Shown: in pieces, positions 1 through 12,600 of the stretch
Numbering within the stretch: the stretch's first letter is position 1
Layout: the number at the start of each line of letters is the position of its first letter
Assembly (NCBI RefSeq): GCF_000204055.1
Contig: NW_006768827.1
Coordinates: 150,254-214,253, forward strand
From: Melampsora larici-populina 98AG31
Taxonomy: Eukaryota > Basidiomycota > Pucciniomycetes > Pucciniales > Melampsoraceae
Length of the DNA stretch: 64,000 bases
Direction of reading: 5' to 3'
Position numbers and translations under genes: made by a program
The notes under the pieces: model-generated
The model's input: the letters and a program-made list of their open reading frames with translations, nothing else
The model's database searches: none
What the model was told of the DNA's origin: nothing

Positions 1-169
1 CCCAATCCTGGGGAACTTTGAGAAACTGCTTGTGCAAGAGAGATAACAGAGGCAAGAGAGGAAAGTAGGTCAGAAAACCAGAACACAGAGGAAACACCAA
101 GTCAACTCTGAGTTATACCTTCAATATCCTCACTCATGTGAATCAATGCCAAATCTTCCAAAGCATTTC

Positions 170-898
170 CTAGAATTCTAATGCCATCAAGTCATTGTGC
201 ATAAGTTGAATGAGCAGAGTTAGCACTTCTTCTTCCAGATCAAAAAAGCCAACAAGATAGCAAAGTCTCCAGCTCAATGAATTAATAGCATAAAAAACAC
301 TTTTGAGAGTGTCTGTCTTGCTGTCATGAGTGTTGGTGGGCTTTTGAATAGGAGCGGGTAGGAGTGCAGTAAGCTCTTCAGTGGTGTAGAGTGATTTGTC
401 TTGCTCCTGTAGAGACTCTATATCAATTCCTTCATCTATGTTTGCCACTAGAGCTTGATGTGAGGAATCTGTATGACTTTGAGCATTGCTCTTGGCTTCA
501 CCATCTTTGGGCTTTCTGAGATCTCCTTCTTTGGTCTCTTGATGGTCATAATTTTTGGCTTCTGTTCATTGAATATCATTTGGGGGGATGGTGCACCCAG
601 AGCAAACTGAGATAGCTGCCATATTCTATGAAGTCTCTTGTTACCAAATTGTTCTTCATCATTGGATGAAACCAAATCTTTGGCTAACATCTTGAAAAAT
701 GATGACTTGAGTAGATTTTTTGTTGGGGTTTGGTAAATGGATCAGATGAAGCAAGGTGGCAAGGATCTTTTCAAAGGATGAGGAGTTGTTGGTAAGCAAT
801 GAAGCATGGAGTAGAGCAGTTGGTAAATCCACAATCAAATAGTTCATAGGGAGCTTCCAGGTATTCAGTGGGGAACACTGAGCGTTCAGCGGGAACAC
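170..898 (-). pseudogene. decayed hypothetical coding region (frame breaks)
   Basis: Three overlapping minus-strand reading frames follow each other: 898-659, 690-448 and 448-170. The amino-acid composition looks protein-like throughout, and each frame takes over where the previous one stops. This suggests one ancestral coding stretch with two frameshifts, or unrecognised introns. The first part is Leu/Asn rich; the middle contains a Lys/Pro-rich basic segment (IKRPKKEISESPKMVKPR). I recognise no domain. It may be part of a repeat-associated rust gene. The upstream end is not defined. Confidence 0.35.
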
Positions 899-899
899 T

Positions 900-1245
900 G
901 AGTGTGCAGTTGGTGTTCAGGTCTGCTTGTCTCCCGCTCTGCCTGAGCCTTGACTCAGACTGATGAAGTTCAGCCTAGGTGATGTTCATGCAATATTTAC
1001 CCTTTGTGTACATTTGTAGACATTTGTGACACAAAATCAGACAAATGCAACACACTTGCCAAGACTGTTGGGCCCCCAACATTGGGGGCCTTCTCCATGG
1101 GCACTGTGATGACCGCTTCTTGAACAATTTTTCACAAAATCTCCAATTGCACATTCTTTTCAAAAAGCACTTCTCTACATGTAGAAAAGCAGTCACCCAG
1201 AATGTGATTTCTCAAACTCCGCACTAAGTGAACATGGCCTAAGGG
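900..1245. repeat. probable partial copy of the 2531-3445 inverted-repeat family
   Basis: The right part (about 1170-1245) resembles the right end of the element at 2531-3445. Both carry CTACATGTAGAAAAGC, then a GTGATTTCTC-like or GCGATTTCTC-like stretch, then an AAGTGAAC tip followed by GGCCTA or GCGCCCTA. A clean left partner is not visible; a weak candidate lies near 975 (TAGGTGATGTTCATGC). The piece also contains a GC-rich hairpin at about 1069-1091 (GGGCCCCCAACATTGGGGGCC). Confidence 0.4.
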
Positions 1246-1601
1246 ATTAATCCATGTGTAATGATGTCATTGAGAGATTTAAGGGTACCAAGAGTTTTTA
1301 GAATGATTTTTATAGTTACTCTTATATATTAATTGATCTAGGACAATCTTATGATAAAGAAGAAATCAATATTAGATGTGAAACAGAGTGAAACTGGTCA
1401 AAGAACATCAAAATTGACGGTTTTCAGCTAATTACATATGTCAAAACTTGTCAGATCAGGATGGGTGATAGCTTCATCAATGTGAAATGTTTCACTTCAT
1501 AATGTACAAACTTTGAACCTATAATAATGGAGGATTTGTGAAAAAGTCATAAGGAAATAAAGGAAATGATGTGAATTTTGACTTTTGTGCTTACATACAC
1601 A
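1246..1601. other. AT-rich intergenic, nothing recognised
   Basis: No ORF with coding character, no tRNA cloverleaf and no inverted repeat found by eye. Confidence 0.5.
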
Positions 1602-1774
1602 CACAGGAAACAAGAGACAATTTTCCCGCGGGAAGACCGATTACACATAATGTAGTTTCTGAGCCATAATGTACAAATAACACAGATATAACACCAAAAT
1701 AATACATTTTGGCTCATTAACTGAGTCAGATACAATTGGTTTTTCCGCGGGAAAATTGTCCCTTGTTTCCTGTG
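1602..1774. repeat. inverted-repeat element (MITE-like, ~173 bp)
   Basis: Left arm 1602-1634 reads CACAGGAAACAAGAGACAAT followed by TTTCCCGCGGGAA. The right arm 1743-1774 is its near-perfect reverse complement. Weaker pairing continues outward to about 1573 and 1806. The interior has no coding capacity. The short AT-rich body and long arms fit a non-autonomous DNA transposon. Target duplication is not clear. Confidence 0.65.
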
Positions 1775-2288
1775 ACACATGTAGCAACATTTACATGTCA
1801 AAAAGCTTATTTTATCAGTCTCTACAACTCAATACCTTATTCATCAGACATCAGAAGTAGGTCATAATGGGGAAATAAACGATCAGGATCAGGCGAGCTA
1901 CAAAATGAGCTATGGTAATCCCAGATTGGACAGCTTCACAAAACAGTTGTAATTCCAAAAATGGGTTTAAGCTATGGATATTAGGAAAGAATCACCGGTA
2001 TTGATCATAGGAAGATCTATTAATCATTTTGAAACATCAGTTGATTAATTTCACAGCTTAAATCACATCATTCATTGATAATAATTACATCATAAGATTA
2101 TATCAGTGGGTTTTTGAGGTTTTTGAGGTTTTTGTTGGTTTTTGAAGGTTGTTTACCATTGTTGAAAGATTGAAGGGATGATATATACTATTGGTTGTTG
2201 TTTTTGCGGGCCTTGTTCACCTTTTTACTCATGCTATACCTTTGTCATAGTGGTTTTAAACATCATTAAATTACTATATTGGTACCAA
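1775..2288. other. intergenic, simple GGTTTTTGA repeats
   Basis: AT-rich DNA. A short imperfect tandem GGTTTTTGA array lies at about 2107-2150. No gene seen. Confidence 0.5.
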
Positions 2289-2484
2289 GGTCACTTCAAT
2301 ACCCAAACTGCTCCAAAACGCAATGAAATTTGACCCAATTTCATTGCGTGTCAGAGTGACCACTACCAGGATTTGGTGTGCAGGACCCGCTATGAACTGT
2401 GGAGGTCATAGTGGGTACCAATACCGCTCCAATACCGCTCCAAAACCACTATTTGGAGTGGAGCGGTTTGGGTATTGGTCACTT
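2289..2484. repeat. short inverted-repeat element (~195 bp)
   Basis: The left arm near 2289-2315 (GGTCACTTCAATACCCAAAC) pairs with the right arm near 2455-2484 (GGTTTGGGTATTGGTCACTT). The interior holds a second short palindrome (CAATGAAATTTGACCCAATTTCATTG) and repeated ATACCGCTCCA units. There is no ORF of note. Probably a MITE. Confidence 0.55.
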
Positions 2485-2530
2485 AAATCAGCCCCTTCAG
2501 GCAAGGAGAAATTTATTGTGTTAAAGACTA

Positions 2531-3445
2531 TGGCCGCGTTCACTTAAGCACATTTTTGCAAAAAATCGCTTTTTTGAATGTTGAGAATTCACATTCTGTG
2601 GAATGCGTTTGATTTCTTATTTACAAGCATTCTGTAAATCACAGAATGCTTAAAAAAAGGCTTTTTTGATCGCTTTCCAAGAATTCGATAATATCACATT
2701 TTTCCCTCTAGAAATCAAATTCTGTGATTTATTTTCTCAACCTTTCCTGCCAATTGATATGTATATAAACTCTTCCTGAAATTTCCAAGGTACCTTCCAC
2801 CGTACAGAACCCTCTCAAAATCCTTCTCAAAACCCATCCTCCATCACCATCCTCGATCGATCCCATTCTCAACTCAGCTTGTATATCAATCATTCGATTT
2901 TTGTTTCTCATTCTCAACCCAAGTCACCTTATACAGCATGCCAAATCCAATAAATGAGGAAGAGTCGATTGGAGACTGTGTTGTATTTGACGTGACTTTC
3001 TAAACGACTTCTGTTTTCAGATGAACAACAAGCAGGAGTACATATCGATTTGAGAAAGTGCACGCAATTGACAAGTTTGATGATGATTCTTGTTTTGTAA
3101 GAGAATATAGGGTCTTTGCCATCACTCAGAGGTTGAGAAACGTGATCTAAGATGATAGTAGGTGTAGCAGGACAATGTTGAGTCCAGTATTGAATGCTTT
3201 AATGTCGATTGAAGGATCTTGAAGTTGATGATAAGCGTTGAGATGATTTAGTAAAGAACGGAAAGAGATCAACATGATCTACACATGAAAACTTCGCTTA
3301 ATTTCTCTTTAATCAAACACTCCATGACCTCTTTTGTCAAGAAACTTGAAATTTCATTTTTTTACAAAATTTGCTTTTCTACATGTAGAAAAGCGGTCAA
3401 GTAGAAAGCGATTTCTCCAAAGCCAGCTTAAGTGAACGCGCCCTA
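2531..3445. mobile_element. non-autonomous TIR element (~915 bp), possible TA target
   Basis: The tips are TGGCCGCGTTCACTTAAGC on the left and, reverse complemented, TAGGGCGCGTTCACTTAAGC on the right. Both are flanked by TA (2529-2530 and 3446-3447), which suggests a Tc1/mariner-like target choice. Sub-terminal AT-rich arms containing AAAAATCGC or GCGATTT also pair. The interior (about 2740-2960) has a TATATAAAC motif and C/T-rich sequence that looks like host promoter or 5'UTR DNA. No transposase is present. Confidence 0.6.
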
Positions 3446-5184
3446 TAAGTCTCTTTGGGAATAATACTTACAACATTATTGCTAGTGATTGATACAATTT
3501 TGTAGACTTTTTGAGCTTTAAAACTGGAACAATACTTATAATAGTATTGAGATCATTTCTCTGGTGCTTTATATTTTTCTCTGTTATCACAAAGTGGTTG
3601 GCAAATGCCTTTGTGCTTCTTTGTTTGAAGAGAAGGCAGTCTTGAGGCAACTTCTACTATTCATAAATTAGTACATTATCCCTTCTTAGGTGTTGTAAAG
3701 CTCTTATTGAGCTTTAAATACTACACCATTTGACCTCTTCACACAAGCTCAAACAAATAGATTTGATGCATTTGAAGCCACCAAACAATGCACAACTTGA
3801 GTTGAATAATTGTCAGTAAACTCTATCTGAGTTGAGAGAGATGCATCAGATTTGAAGACAATGTGTGCAATGTGATGAGGGATCAAATTTTGTTGTTCAA
3901 TCAACTTGAGAGAATAAAAATAAAGAAAAAGTTTGCTCAGTTTTTGCAAAACTTGATGAGTTTTTGAAGAAACCTTGCAGGTTTTTTTTGGAAAACTCAA
4001 GCATTTTCTCCTTTTCCAAAGTCATCAAGATCTCAAATGTGTACAGCTGTTGTAATATCCATTGGCATATTTTGAGAGCTTTGTGTTGTTGCTGGATTTA
4101 ATGTAGAGGTCAAAAACCTGAAAAAGCCCTTTTGTGATTGATAACTCTACTGCCCATTGGTCCAATCTGCACCAGGACAATAGAGTTCAGTCTGAAAGTG
4201 ATATAAATTTGAGTTTTTGACTTCAAAAGTCAAATCTGGCAACAACCAAACTCTTCAAAAAGCTGCCAGTAGCTCTTACAACAGCTGTAACATTCTTGTT
4301 TGCAATTATAAAAGTTATTTGCATAGTGGACCAATAGTTCTCACAACAGTTGTAGAGTCTACAACATATTTAAGCTAAGGATGGGGGCATCAAATTCTAT
4401 AGTGCTTTTTTGCTTTGAAGTCCTACAACTTCAAGGGAGGCCCGTTCCAAATACAAATTTGAACTTTATGATTGCACTCCAGCTCTGTATCAGATTTTTA
4501 TAATCACACGGTTCAAATCTTCCTTCTTCAAAATTTCAATGTTTTCTAGTTTGCAGGCAACTATTGTTCCAGGCGCTTGGTTCCTGCGTGAAACCAGTGC
4601 CTCTTCTGCAATATGGCTGAGCTGGGATTCAAGTCGCGATTCCTACTGTACTGGTACCACATTTTGAAGGCAAGTAGTCCCAGCGGGGTATGATCAGTAG
4701 CAGTTGTGTGGATTCTGAAAAGTATCAAGTCCAACCTCGCCTTATTTGAGCTGGATGATACCATATCTGGTCGAAGTTGATTAGGAGGAATGATTTGTGA
4801 TCCAATTTTAGATTTAGGTTCTTTAAGTGAGTTCTAGTTTTTGCCATTTGGGATTAAACTCTGGTTTAAACCTTCTTTTTCAGCTTCTGTTGATCTCCAA
4901 GTCATTTGTCAACTTCACGCCCTGTCAGTTACAGCTCTTTCCCTGCCTGGTTCGTTATCTTCGTTCCAATCCATCATCTCATGGACTGGAACTTCTCTCT
5001 ATACGGCTTTCCCCCTTTTCATGAATCGTACCTTTCTCGACCATCTGGCCTCTCTTACTTTGCCAGCCGATTCTTTCAACCTCTTCAACCTCTGGGCTCT
5101 TATTCCGTTCGCGCCACCAGGTAAACCCATTGGCGCTACCTGCTTCATCTTTATCTCCCATCGCCCTTCCTCTCACAATCAGAA
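3446..5184. other. intergenic, upstream of ATG1
   Basis: AT-rich and poor in coding signal until about 4800, where the DNA becomes C/T rich and leads into ATG1. The pyrimidine-rich stretch just before 5185 is typical of a fungal core promoter or 5'UTR. Small ORFs here overlap the first ATG1 exon in other frames and show no conservation I can recognise. Confidence 0.5.
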
Positions 5185-8100
5185 ATGGCCGACAACCGCA
5201 AATATCACGCACAATCTTCTCGTGCTAAACCGCGAGAACTGGAAGTTCCAAACGAGATCCCAGGCTTTACAATTGGTGACGAAATCGGTCGAGGCTCCTT
5301 CGCCGTAGTCTATGAGGGCGTCAATGCACACACAAAGCAAAAGGTTGCCATCAAAGCTGTCATCAAGGGCAAGCTCACCACCAAACTGTTCCAAAACCTA
5401 CAAGACGAAATCAATATTCTCAAGCAGATCCGACATGGTAACGTTGTCGGGCTAGTCGATTGCATCAGTACCAATGATCACATCTTTCTGGTCATGCAAT
5501 ATTGCGCCGAGGGTGACTTGTCCGTCTACATCAAGAGCAAGTCCAAGGCATCCAACCAAGATAATCAGCAGATAGCGAAGCCATTGGACATTCGACATGT
5601 TGCTTCTTCAGCTCCCCCACCAGCTTCTGAACGTTTTCTTCATCCTAGAGACGGTGGCCTCAATGAGTGGGTCGTCAGGAGCTTCTTGGGACAACTTGGT
5701 ACGTCAATGCAATACACATCGTGCTAGATATTGATCATCCACACAATCGTTTATGTTGAAATCACTCCCTGTGATCTTAGCCGATGCTCTCCAATTCCTT
5801 CGCTCACATTCCATCATTCATCGAGATATCAAACCTCAGAACCTACTGTTACACCCATCGTCGTCTTCAACCTATTCTAGCCACGGAGAGACTCCTCCCG
5901 GATTAACTTGCACGTCGAACAAAATGGGTGCAACGCACGAGCAAAGATCCGGCGCCGGTCTTCATCGGTATGTCCCACCTGGCATCCCAATCCTCCGGGT
6001 CGCCGACTTTGGGTTTGCAAGGGTTTTAGAGACTAATTCCAGCCTAGCTGAAACACTATGTGGCTCGCCGTATGTCTCAATCACCCTTATCTTGTGTTGA
6101 ACCGCGATACTACCCGCCTTGCTGGGACTAATAGCTCCTTACTTCCAGATTATACATGGCTCCCGAGATCCTTCGCTACGAAAAGTATGACGCTAAAGCA
6201 GACCTTTGGTCCGTTGGCGCTGTTCTGTATGAGATGGCTGTTGGCAAGCCACCGTTCCGAGCACAAAATCATGTCGAACTGCTACGTAAAATCGAAAAGA
6301 GTGAAGACAACATCGTGTTTCCTGAAGATAAATTTGTTGCACAGGACATCAAAGAGTTGATCAAATGTTTGCTCAAGCGAAACCCAATTGAGCGGATAAG
6401 TTTCCCAGAATTCTTTCGGACCGCCGATGAGGTCTCTCTTGTCGGTATCTTAGCCCCTCCCAAACAGGTGCAACGGACTAAGAGTTCTCAGCCTGCCTCT
6501 TTGTCATCGACGCGCATTCACTCGCAACAAATACCCTCCCGAACAAACGCCGAAAGTGGTGGCCTTCCTAAACCACCTTCGACTTCGTCTTTACCAATCC
6601 CCACGTCTCCTTCGCACCCCAAGCCACGTCGTTCGATCACCTTGAACCCTTTCGAAGGCGAGCAAGGTGCCTTCGTCATCGACAAGGCATCGATTCTTAC
6701 TCGGCACAATTCCACCAACACTGCAAAATTGCCACCATCTGGATCGAAAGTAAACAAAGCACCAACACCCCAGCTTACCAACGCGCCGACTACTGCAACT
6801 CATTTGGGCTCGAACGCGCCATCTCCTAGCGTTCTTCCTCTACCTTCAACCGGGGCGCCTCGTCCGACTGTTCCGACCTTTCCTGCTAAATACGTCATTG
6901 TCCAAGGCGGGTGCACTCCTGGCTCCTCACCTCAAGTCGCTGTTGGAGTGAAGACAAAGGATTACGCACACATACCAGTTCCAAAACCCGCGAATTCTTC
7001 ATCAACGAAACTTGACGATGCTGATGATTTCGGCAAGGAATATGTTGTTGTCGAAAAACGCTCGGTCGAGATAAACTCCCTAGTTGACGACTTGGCTTCA
7101 TCGCCAATCAAACCCATGAGCTTAACCCGACGCATGTCTCGCGGGTTTATGCCCCGACCAACGCATCCTGGTTTATCAGGCTCACCTCACCATCCAGTTG
7201 GCCGTTTCTCGCCACCCTCTTCTTCATTAGCTACCACGGCCGTTGGTGTTCATCATCCCCATACCCCTTCAAATCCTTCCTTTCCTCCACAGCCGAAGTC
7301 ATCACCATCTCCGCCTTCTAGTGGCACACACCCAATGATGATCACCAATATCGGTCGCTCTTCGCCCTCGCAGAACTATCATTACAATGGTCATCCATCA
7401 TCACCTCGTAGTTTTGATAGTGGCGGGGGCGGCGGTGGAATAGGGAGCCTGCCAATTGTCGGTAAGTATTTTCCGCAGAGCTATAACAGCAGTGGACATT
7501 CGCCACGTTCTGGGGGCGCGGCGAACGATGGTACTGGGACCTCATACTTTAGCTTTCCCAATAGCTCACTCGCCCGGGCAATCATGTCATCCAATGCAGC
7601 TTTCAACTCACGTTCTTTGAAGCCAATCCAACATCAAGCTTCACTATTCCCTCATACTTCCAATCCAAGCACTTCTAAAGCGATGATTGTAGGAACATCC
7701 CACTCTCACCGGCCGCCTTCAGCGAGGTACAGCATTGACTCGGTTGAAGCTGAGCTGATGAACGAACTCGAAAAGTTTGCTTCGAAGGTGCTTGTTATCT
7801 TGCAGTTTGCTGACGAAAAGCTCGCCAAAGTCCTCCCACCTACACCGTCTTCAAGTTCCTCTACCCCGCAACCGATGGCAGCTGCCTCTTATTCTCCTCC
7901 AACCTCTCTTGGTGCCTTTGCGCCTTTGACAAAGCACTCTCCTAACCACCTTTCAAAGACATCATCAGAAGGAACCAGCTCCTCTTCTTTGACAGCGACC
8001 AAAGTTGACAAGGGCACCGGCAATCACAAACTTGCGGCTGGCGAAGCAATGGTACTTTATATCAAAGCTCTTGCATTTCTTGACAAAGGCATCCGACATG

Positions 8101-8675
8101 CAGTTTCAATTTCAACTTGGAGAAAAGATCATCAAGGTGGAACTGGGTTCAGTCCTGATGTCACATTTGGTATGTCTTACTCGCACTTAGATCCTTCTAG
8201 ATATCCCCTTTGATGGTCTGCTGAAAAATAATCTCCATGGATAATAGCCATCGAATGGATGAGAAACAAGTTCAATGAAGTATTTGACAAGGCTGAGTTC
8301 GCCAAATCTAAATCGCCTGATCAGATGCTAAAGAATGGAATCTACGCCGAGAAGCTGATATATGATCGTGCTTTGGAAAAGGTAAGTCTTTTGTCTTACC
8401 CGATGTTCGCGCATACAAGACGACACTGGTGACCTTGGACTTTTGAATCATAGTCTCGATCAGCAGCCGTGAATGAATTGATGGGAGAGAATTCGATTGA
8501 ATGCGAGCTTGAGTATGAAACTTCCCTCTGGATGTTATACTCACTGCTGGACCCAACCATGAAAGAGGAAGACCTTCAGGAAGATGAAGATGATCGAGAA
8601 ATGATTGAACGTTTTGTGGTCTCAATTAAGACCCGACTGACCGCTTTAAGGCGAAAGATGGTCTCGGGACCTTGA
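5185..8675 (+). CDS. ATG1: ATG1/Unc-51-type autophagy Ser/Thr kinase
   Basis: Five exons: 5185-5698, 5781-6069, 6149-8169, 8248-8381, 8454-8675. Phases agree and give 1059 aa. The N-terminal kinase domain (about residues 27-350) has a Gly-rich loop [15 protein letters not shown] lysine K57, catalytic HRDIKPQN (D187), DFG at 247-249, and CGSPLYMAPE formed across the second intron. A 50-residue Ser/Thr/Gly insert lies between HRDIKPQN and DFG, as in fungal Atg1. A long Pro/Ser-rich linker follows. The C-terminal helical segment from about residue 780 ([20 protein letters not shown]) matches the Atg13-binding (MIT-like) region. The kinase starts autophagosome formation at the pre-autophagosomal site with Atg13/Atg17. 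Intact as read; start chosen as the first in-frame ATG before the kinase. Confidence 0.96.
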
Positions 8676-9640
8676 AGAGCTATTGACACCCAATGGCATT
8701 AAGTGACTAGACTCTTGTTCCCACCCTTTATCTTTTTTTCTCAATTCTCAGTTTATGATATCTTCACCATTTTCTTACCTACACTCCCTTCTGTACTATT
8801 AGATGGTTTGATTGTAAGGCTAAAAGACCCAAAATGATAAAAAAACAAGATCTGATTGTATGTTTAGTGTTCCTTTTGTTATCGGTTTGGTTTTTTTTGT
8901 GGATGTGACTTTTGCACTTTTACTGTGTTCATATCATTAATTGTAAGCTTAGCAGGAGAAAGAAGAGAAACGTTGCTTCTATGAATCAATCCAATATTTA
9001 TGTAATTCTTGTCTTCCTCTTTCCTCCCTCTCGTCTAGTTATCATCTTAGCTTCTTTTCCACTCTCTAGTCTCGTTGGTTTTTATTCAATTGTGGGATGT
9101 TTCATGACAACAATCAAGAAGACTAAGAGATATGTATATGACCAAGGAAATCTGAAATGTTAGCAATGTTGTCAAGTATATGTCAATCTATGATGACTAA
9201 AATCGTGTCTCTGTTGTCGAGCGATGATGATGAATATGAGTTTAAAACCAGAGTTTGATTGATGATCAATGTTTTGTGACAACTGAGTCATTCTCAGCAC
9301 TATCTTCATCGTTTTACGACTTTTTTGTTACCACATGAAGGTTCGCGTGGGTTCTGCCACCAATCAAAAAGTTTTGGTGATTGAGAAGAATGAGATTGAG
9401 GTGTGTACCTTGAAGTTCCAGGCTGCAGCCCCAATGAGATTTGTTTCCTTTGATGTCAGGATCAAATTTTGACGCGCCTTGAGTAACGAGTTGTCACGTA
9501 TGTGTAAGTGGTGTGTTGTATGGTCGTGTTGTGTGTTGTGTGCATTTCAGTGCACATTTTGTTTATTTTGAAAACCCTCTCTCTCAACCTCTTCCTTTCT
9601 CTTCCTTCTTTTCGTCACCTTCGAATCAGTCATCGACCTC
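8676..9640. other. intergenic between ATG1 and the IQGAP gene
   Basis: About 1 kb of AT-rich DNA: the ATG1 3' region, then the promoter of the next gene. From about 9570 it is strongly pyrimidine rich (CTCTCTCAACCTCTTCCTTT), a usual fungal transcription-start context. No further gene seen. Confidence 0.5.
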
Positions 9641-12600
9641 ATGGCCACCCACAACGAATCCGATCGAAGGTCTTCTAACGCTTCTCAAAATGTGACTCAT
9701 TCTCGTTCCAATTCACTCGCTTCTCGTTTGGCATCTCGAAATCCACCTTCGACCGCTTTGGGAGGACCTCACAATCTACCAATCTCAATCCCAACTATGA
9801 CAACGCCGATGGGAAAGAGTCTCAGCGCCGGTCCTGTGGCTTATCCTCCTAAGAACAATCTCGATACTATTCGCGGTCGTTTCGGTCTCACCGGTCCACC
9901 ATCTAATCTGATCAAACGCGACCCTCAGAAACGATTCTCTTTTGCTGAGCCTTCTCCCGATAGCCCTCCGGCACCACCATATAGTGCATCAAGCCTTATG
10001 TCAACGAGCTCTACTGTCCTAGAGCGTAATTCATCTGCTCGTCGCCGTCGCCCACTATCCGCTCTCGAACCCTCTTCACTCAACTTCCACACGCTCGGAT
10101 TAGATGAGCCCAAGTCGTACCACAGGCTCGGTCCTGTCTCTGAATACATTACTCCCGAATCTCTAGCGTAAATTTTCCACAGAAAGTCACCTTGTGCGCT
10201 TCGAAGCTGACAAATTATGCTCGATTCCATATTTTAGTTCTGGTCCAGCTCGTCGGCAACACTCGTCAAATCCACCTCATCCCGAAGCTGAGCAACTTAT
10301 TCCACATGGGCAGGTAGAAGATGTAGTGGGACTTCAGGGCCGACTTAGGCTCACGCGTGAACTCACTCGCTCTCCGATCACCTCCAAGAACCCGGCTTAT
10401 TCTACTACTACCAAATCTTCCCTGCCCAGTCTCAAGATGTTGGAGACTCAGCGGCATCTCCTTCAAGCGTATGAATATCTATGTCACGTTGGAGAGTTAG
10501 TGGTTATTGTTACATAAAGTCGGGATGGTATAAGCAGGAGCGCTGACTAATTTATCCACATGATCCTTTTTTTATAAAAGAGCCAAGCAATGGCTGGAGG
10601 CCGTATTAGCAATGCCCTCCATTGAAGCAGAGATTCCCCCGGCAAGTATCCAACTCGTCCCTTCGGGTACATTTTCTGAAGCTAGCCTCGAGAGGCTTTC
10701 AGTCACGGAGCTTGAACAAACCCTTCGAGACGGCGTTATCTTAGCTCGACTTGCACGTCGATTCCTTGGACATCAAGCCGTTCCCAGGATTTTCATAAAC
10801 CCCAAACTTCAATATCGACATTCCGACAACATCAATTATTTCTTCAGGTTCGTCCGTCACGTCGGTTTACCCGAGGTCAGTCCCATCACATGAAGGACTT
10901 TTGTCTTGTGTCATCGGTTTGCAAATTATCAATCTGATATCTGCCGTGATCTTTTGAAGCTTTTTATCTTTGAATTAGTGGACCTCTACAATGCGAAAAA
11001 CTTACCAAAGGTTATATATTGTATCCATGTCTTGTCGTGAGCTTTCCATTTGCCGCGCATTTTACTTTGGATTTCTCAATACTAGACTATATTGCAAAAT
11101 AATTCCGTATCGCACATCAACCTAACATTTGATAAATTTTCTTTAGTCATTTATTAGCCAAACGAGGAATGGCCGCCCGCATTGCCAACTTGGTGGGCAA
11201 ATTAGAATTCTCCAGTAAGTATGCTCTTTTTTGTCCCTCTGTGTCTTGTGCTTCTGATTTGACGATGTGGCCATGTGTGATTGATCGATTTTCCAAGACG
11301 ATCAACTCGAACAGACCAATGCCGGTTTGGTTGGAAAGTCGATGCCAAACTTTGGCAACATCAATAAAGAACTAGCGAAAGAAATTAACGAGGAGCCTGA
11401 AGTTGAACTCGAATCTGAGTCAGAACGTGAGCCGTCTCGCTTTTCTATGGGCGTTCTGATTTAACCACGTGACAATCATCATCAAGACTGACAAAAAGGA
11501 CATCGATAGGGCAAGACAGGGAATTGCTGGAACTCGAGCCAGAGATCACTTGTCTTCAGGCACAGTGCCGTGCACACCTTGCTCGGGCTCGTTATGAAAA
11601 CCTTCAATCATCTCTTCATCAAAATATCTCGATCACTATCGCCCTTCAAGCTGTCATTCGTACACATCTTCATCAGTGTGCCTATCAGCAGCTTGCTTCT
11701 CATCCGTCTTTCCATGATCCTGCTATCTGTCAACTTCAGGCAGTCGCTCGAGGAGTGCTCTGTCGCCGGAAATGCAAGGCTGCACTTCGCTTACGTAAGG
11801 ATCTAGACCGCTGGATGACGGTCATACAAGCGAAGGCTCGGGGACATCTCACTCGACAGCGGATCTCGAAAATGTCACATTTGCTCGAACGCCTCGATTT
11901 TCTCTGGACTGGACTTCAGGCTCACGCACGTGGTGCACTCGTCCGGGCGCGTCACCATCAACTTTGTGTTGCCGTCAATCGAGTCAGCTCTGAATTTGTC
12001 GGGCTGCAGGCTTTGGTCCGTGCCCGTGCAGTACGTCAGAATGTTCGCGAGCGTCAAAAACACCTCGAATCAAATGACACCTCCTCGTCTGTCGCAAGCC
12101 TGCAAGCAAGGATCCGTGGTCTTCTCAGTCGGAGACGCTTCTTTGAGCCTATACATCGTCTTGATCAGTATGAACACTCAATCATAGGCTTTCAGTCACA
12201 CATACGAGCGAGGCTCGTCCAACTTAGCCTTGCAGACCGCGTCACTCATCTTTTAGCTGCCGAAGACGATTTTGTCGGTCTGCAAGCTATGGCCCGTGGT
12301 TTATTGAGTAGACGTGCTCTTCTTGGACTTGTTAAGGATCTACAGTCAGTTGAGGCCGAGGTAACTGGTTTTCAAGCTGTTTGTACCGCTGTACTTGTCA
12401 GACGTGCGCACGCCCAAAAGGCGAAAGCACTGCACAAGATGGAAGTAAGAAGAGGTGTTGGAGGTTTACAAGCTTTTGTGAGAGCTGGAATGGTTAGGAA
12501 GAAGATTGAAAATCAAAAGAAAGAATTGGATTTCGTCGCTCCTGATGTGGTTGGCATTCAAGCTCAGTGTAGAGGTGTCTTGGCTAGGGTCGAATGGGGT

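Noticed and set aside
4841..5308. 155-codon plus-strand ORF before and across the ATG1 start
   Set aside because: It overlaps the first ATG1 exon in another frame and has the C/T-driven Leu/Pro/Ser composition of a promoter stretch, with no motif.
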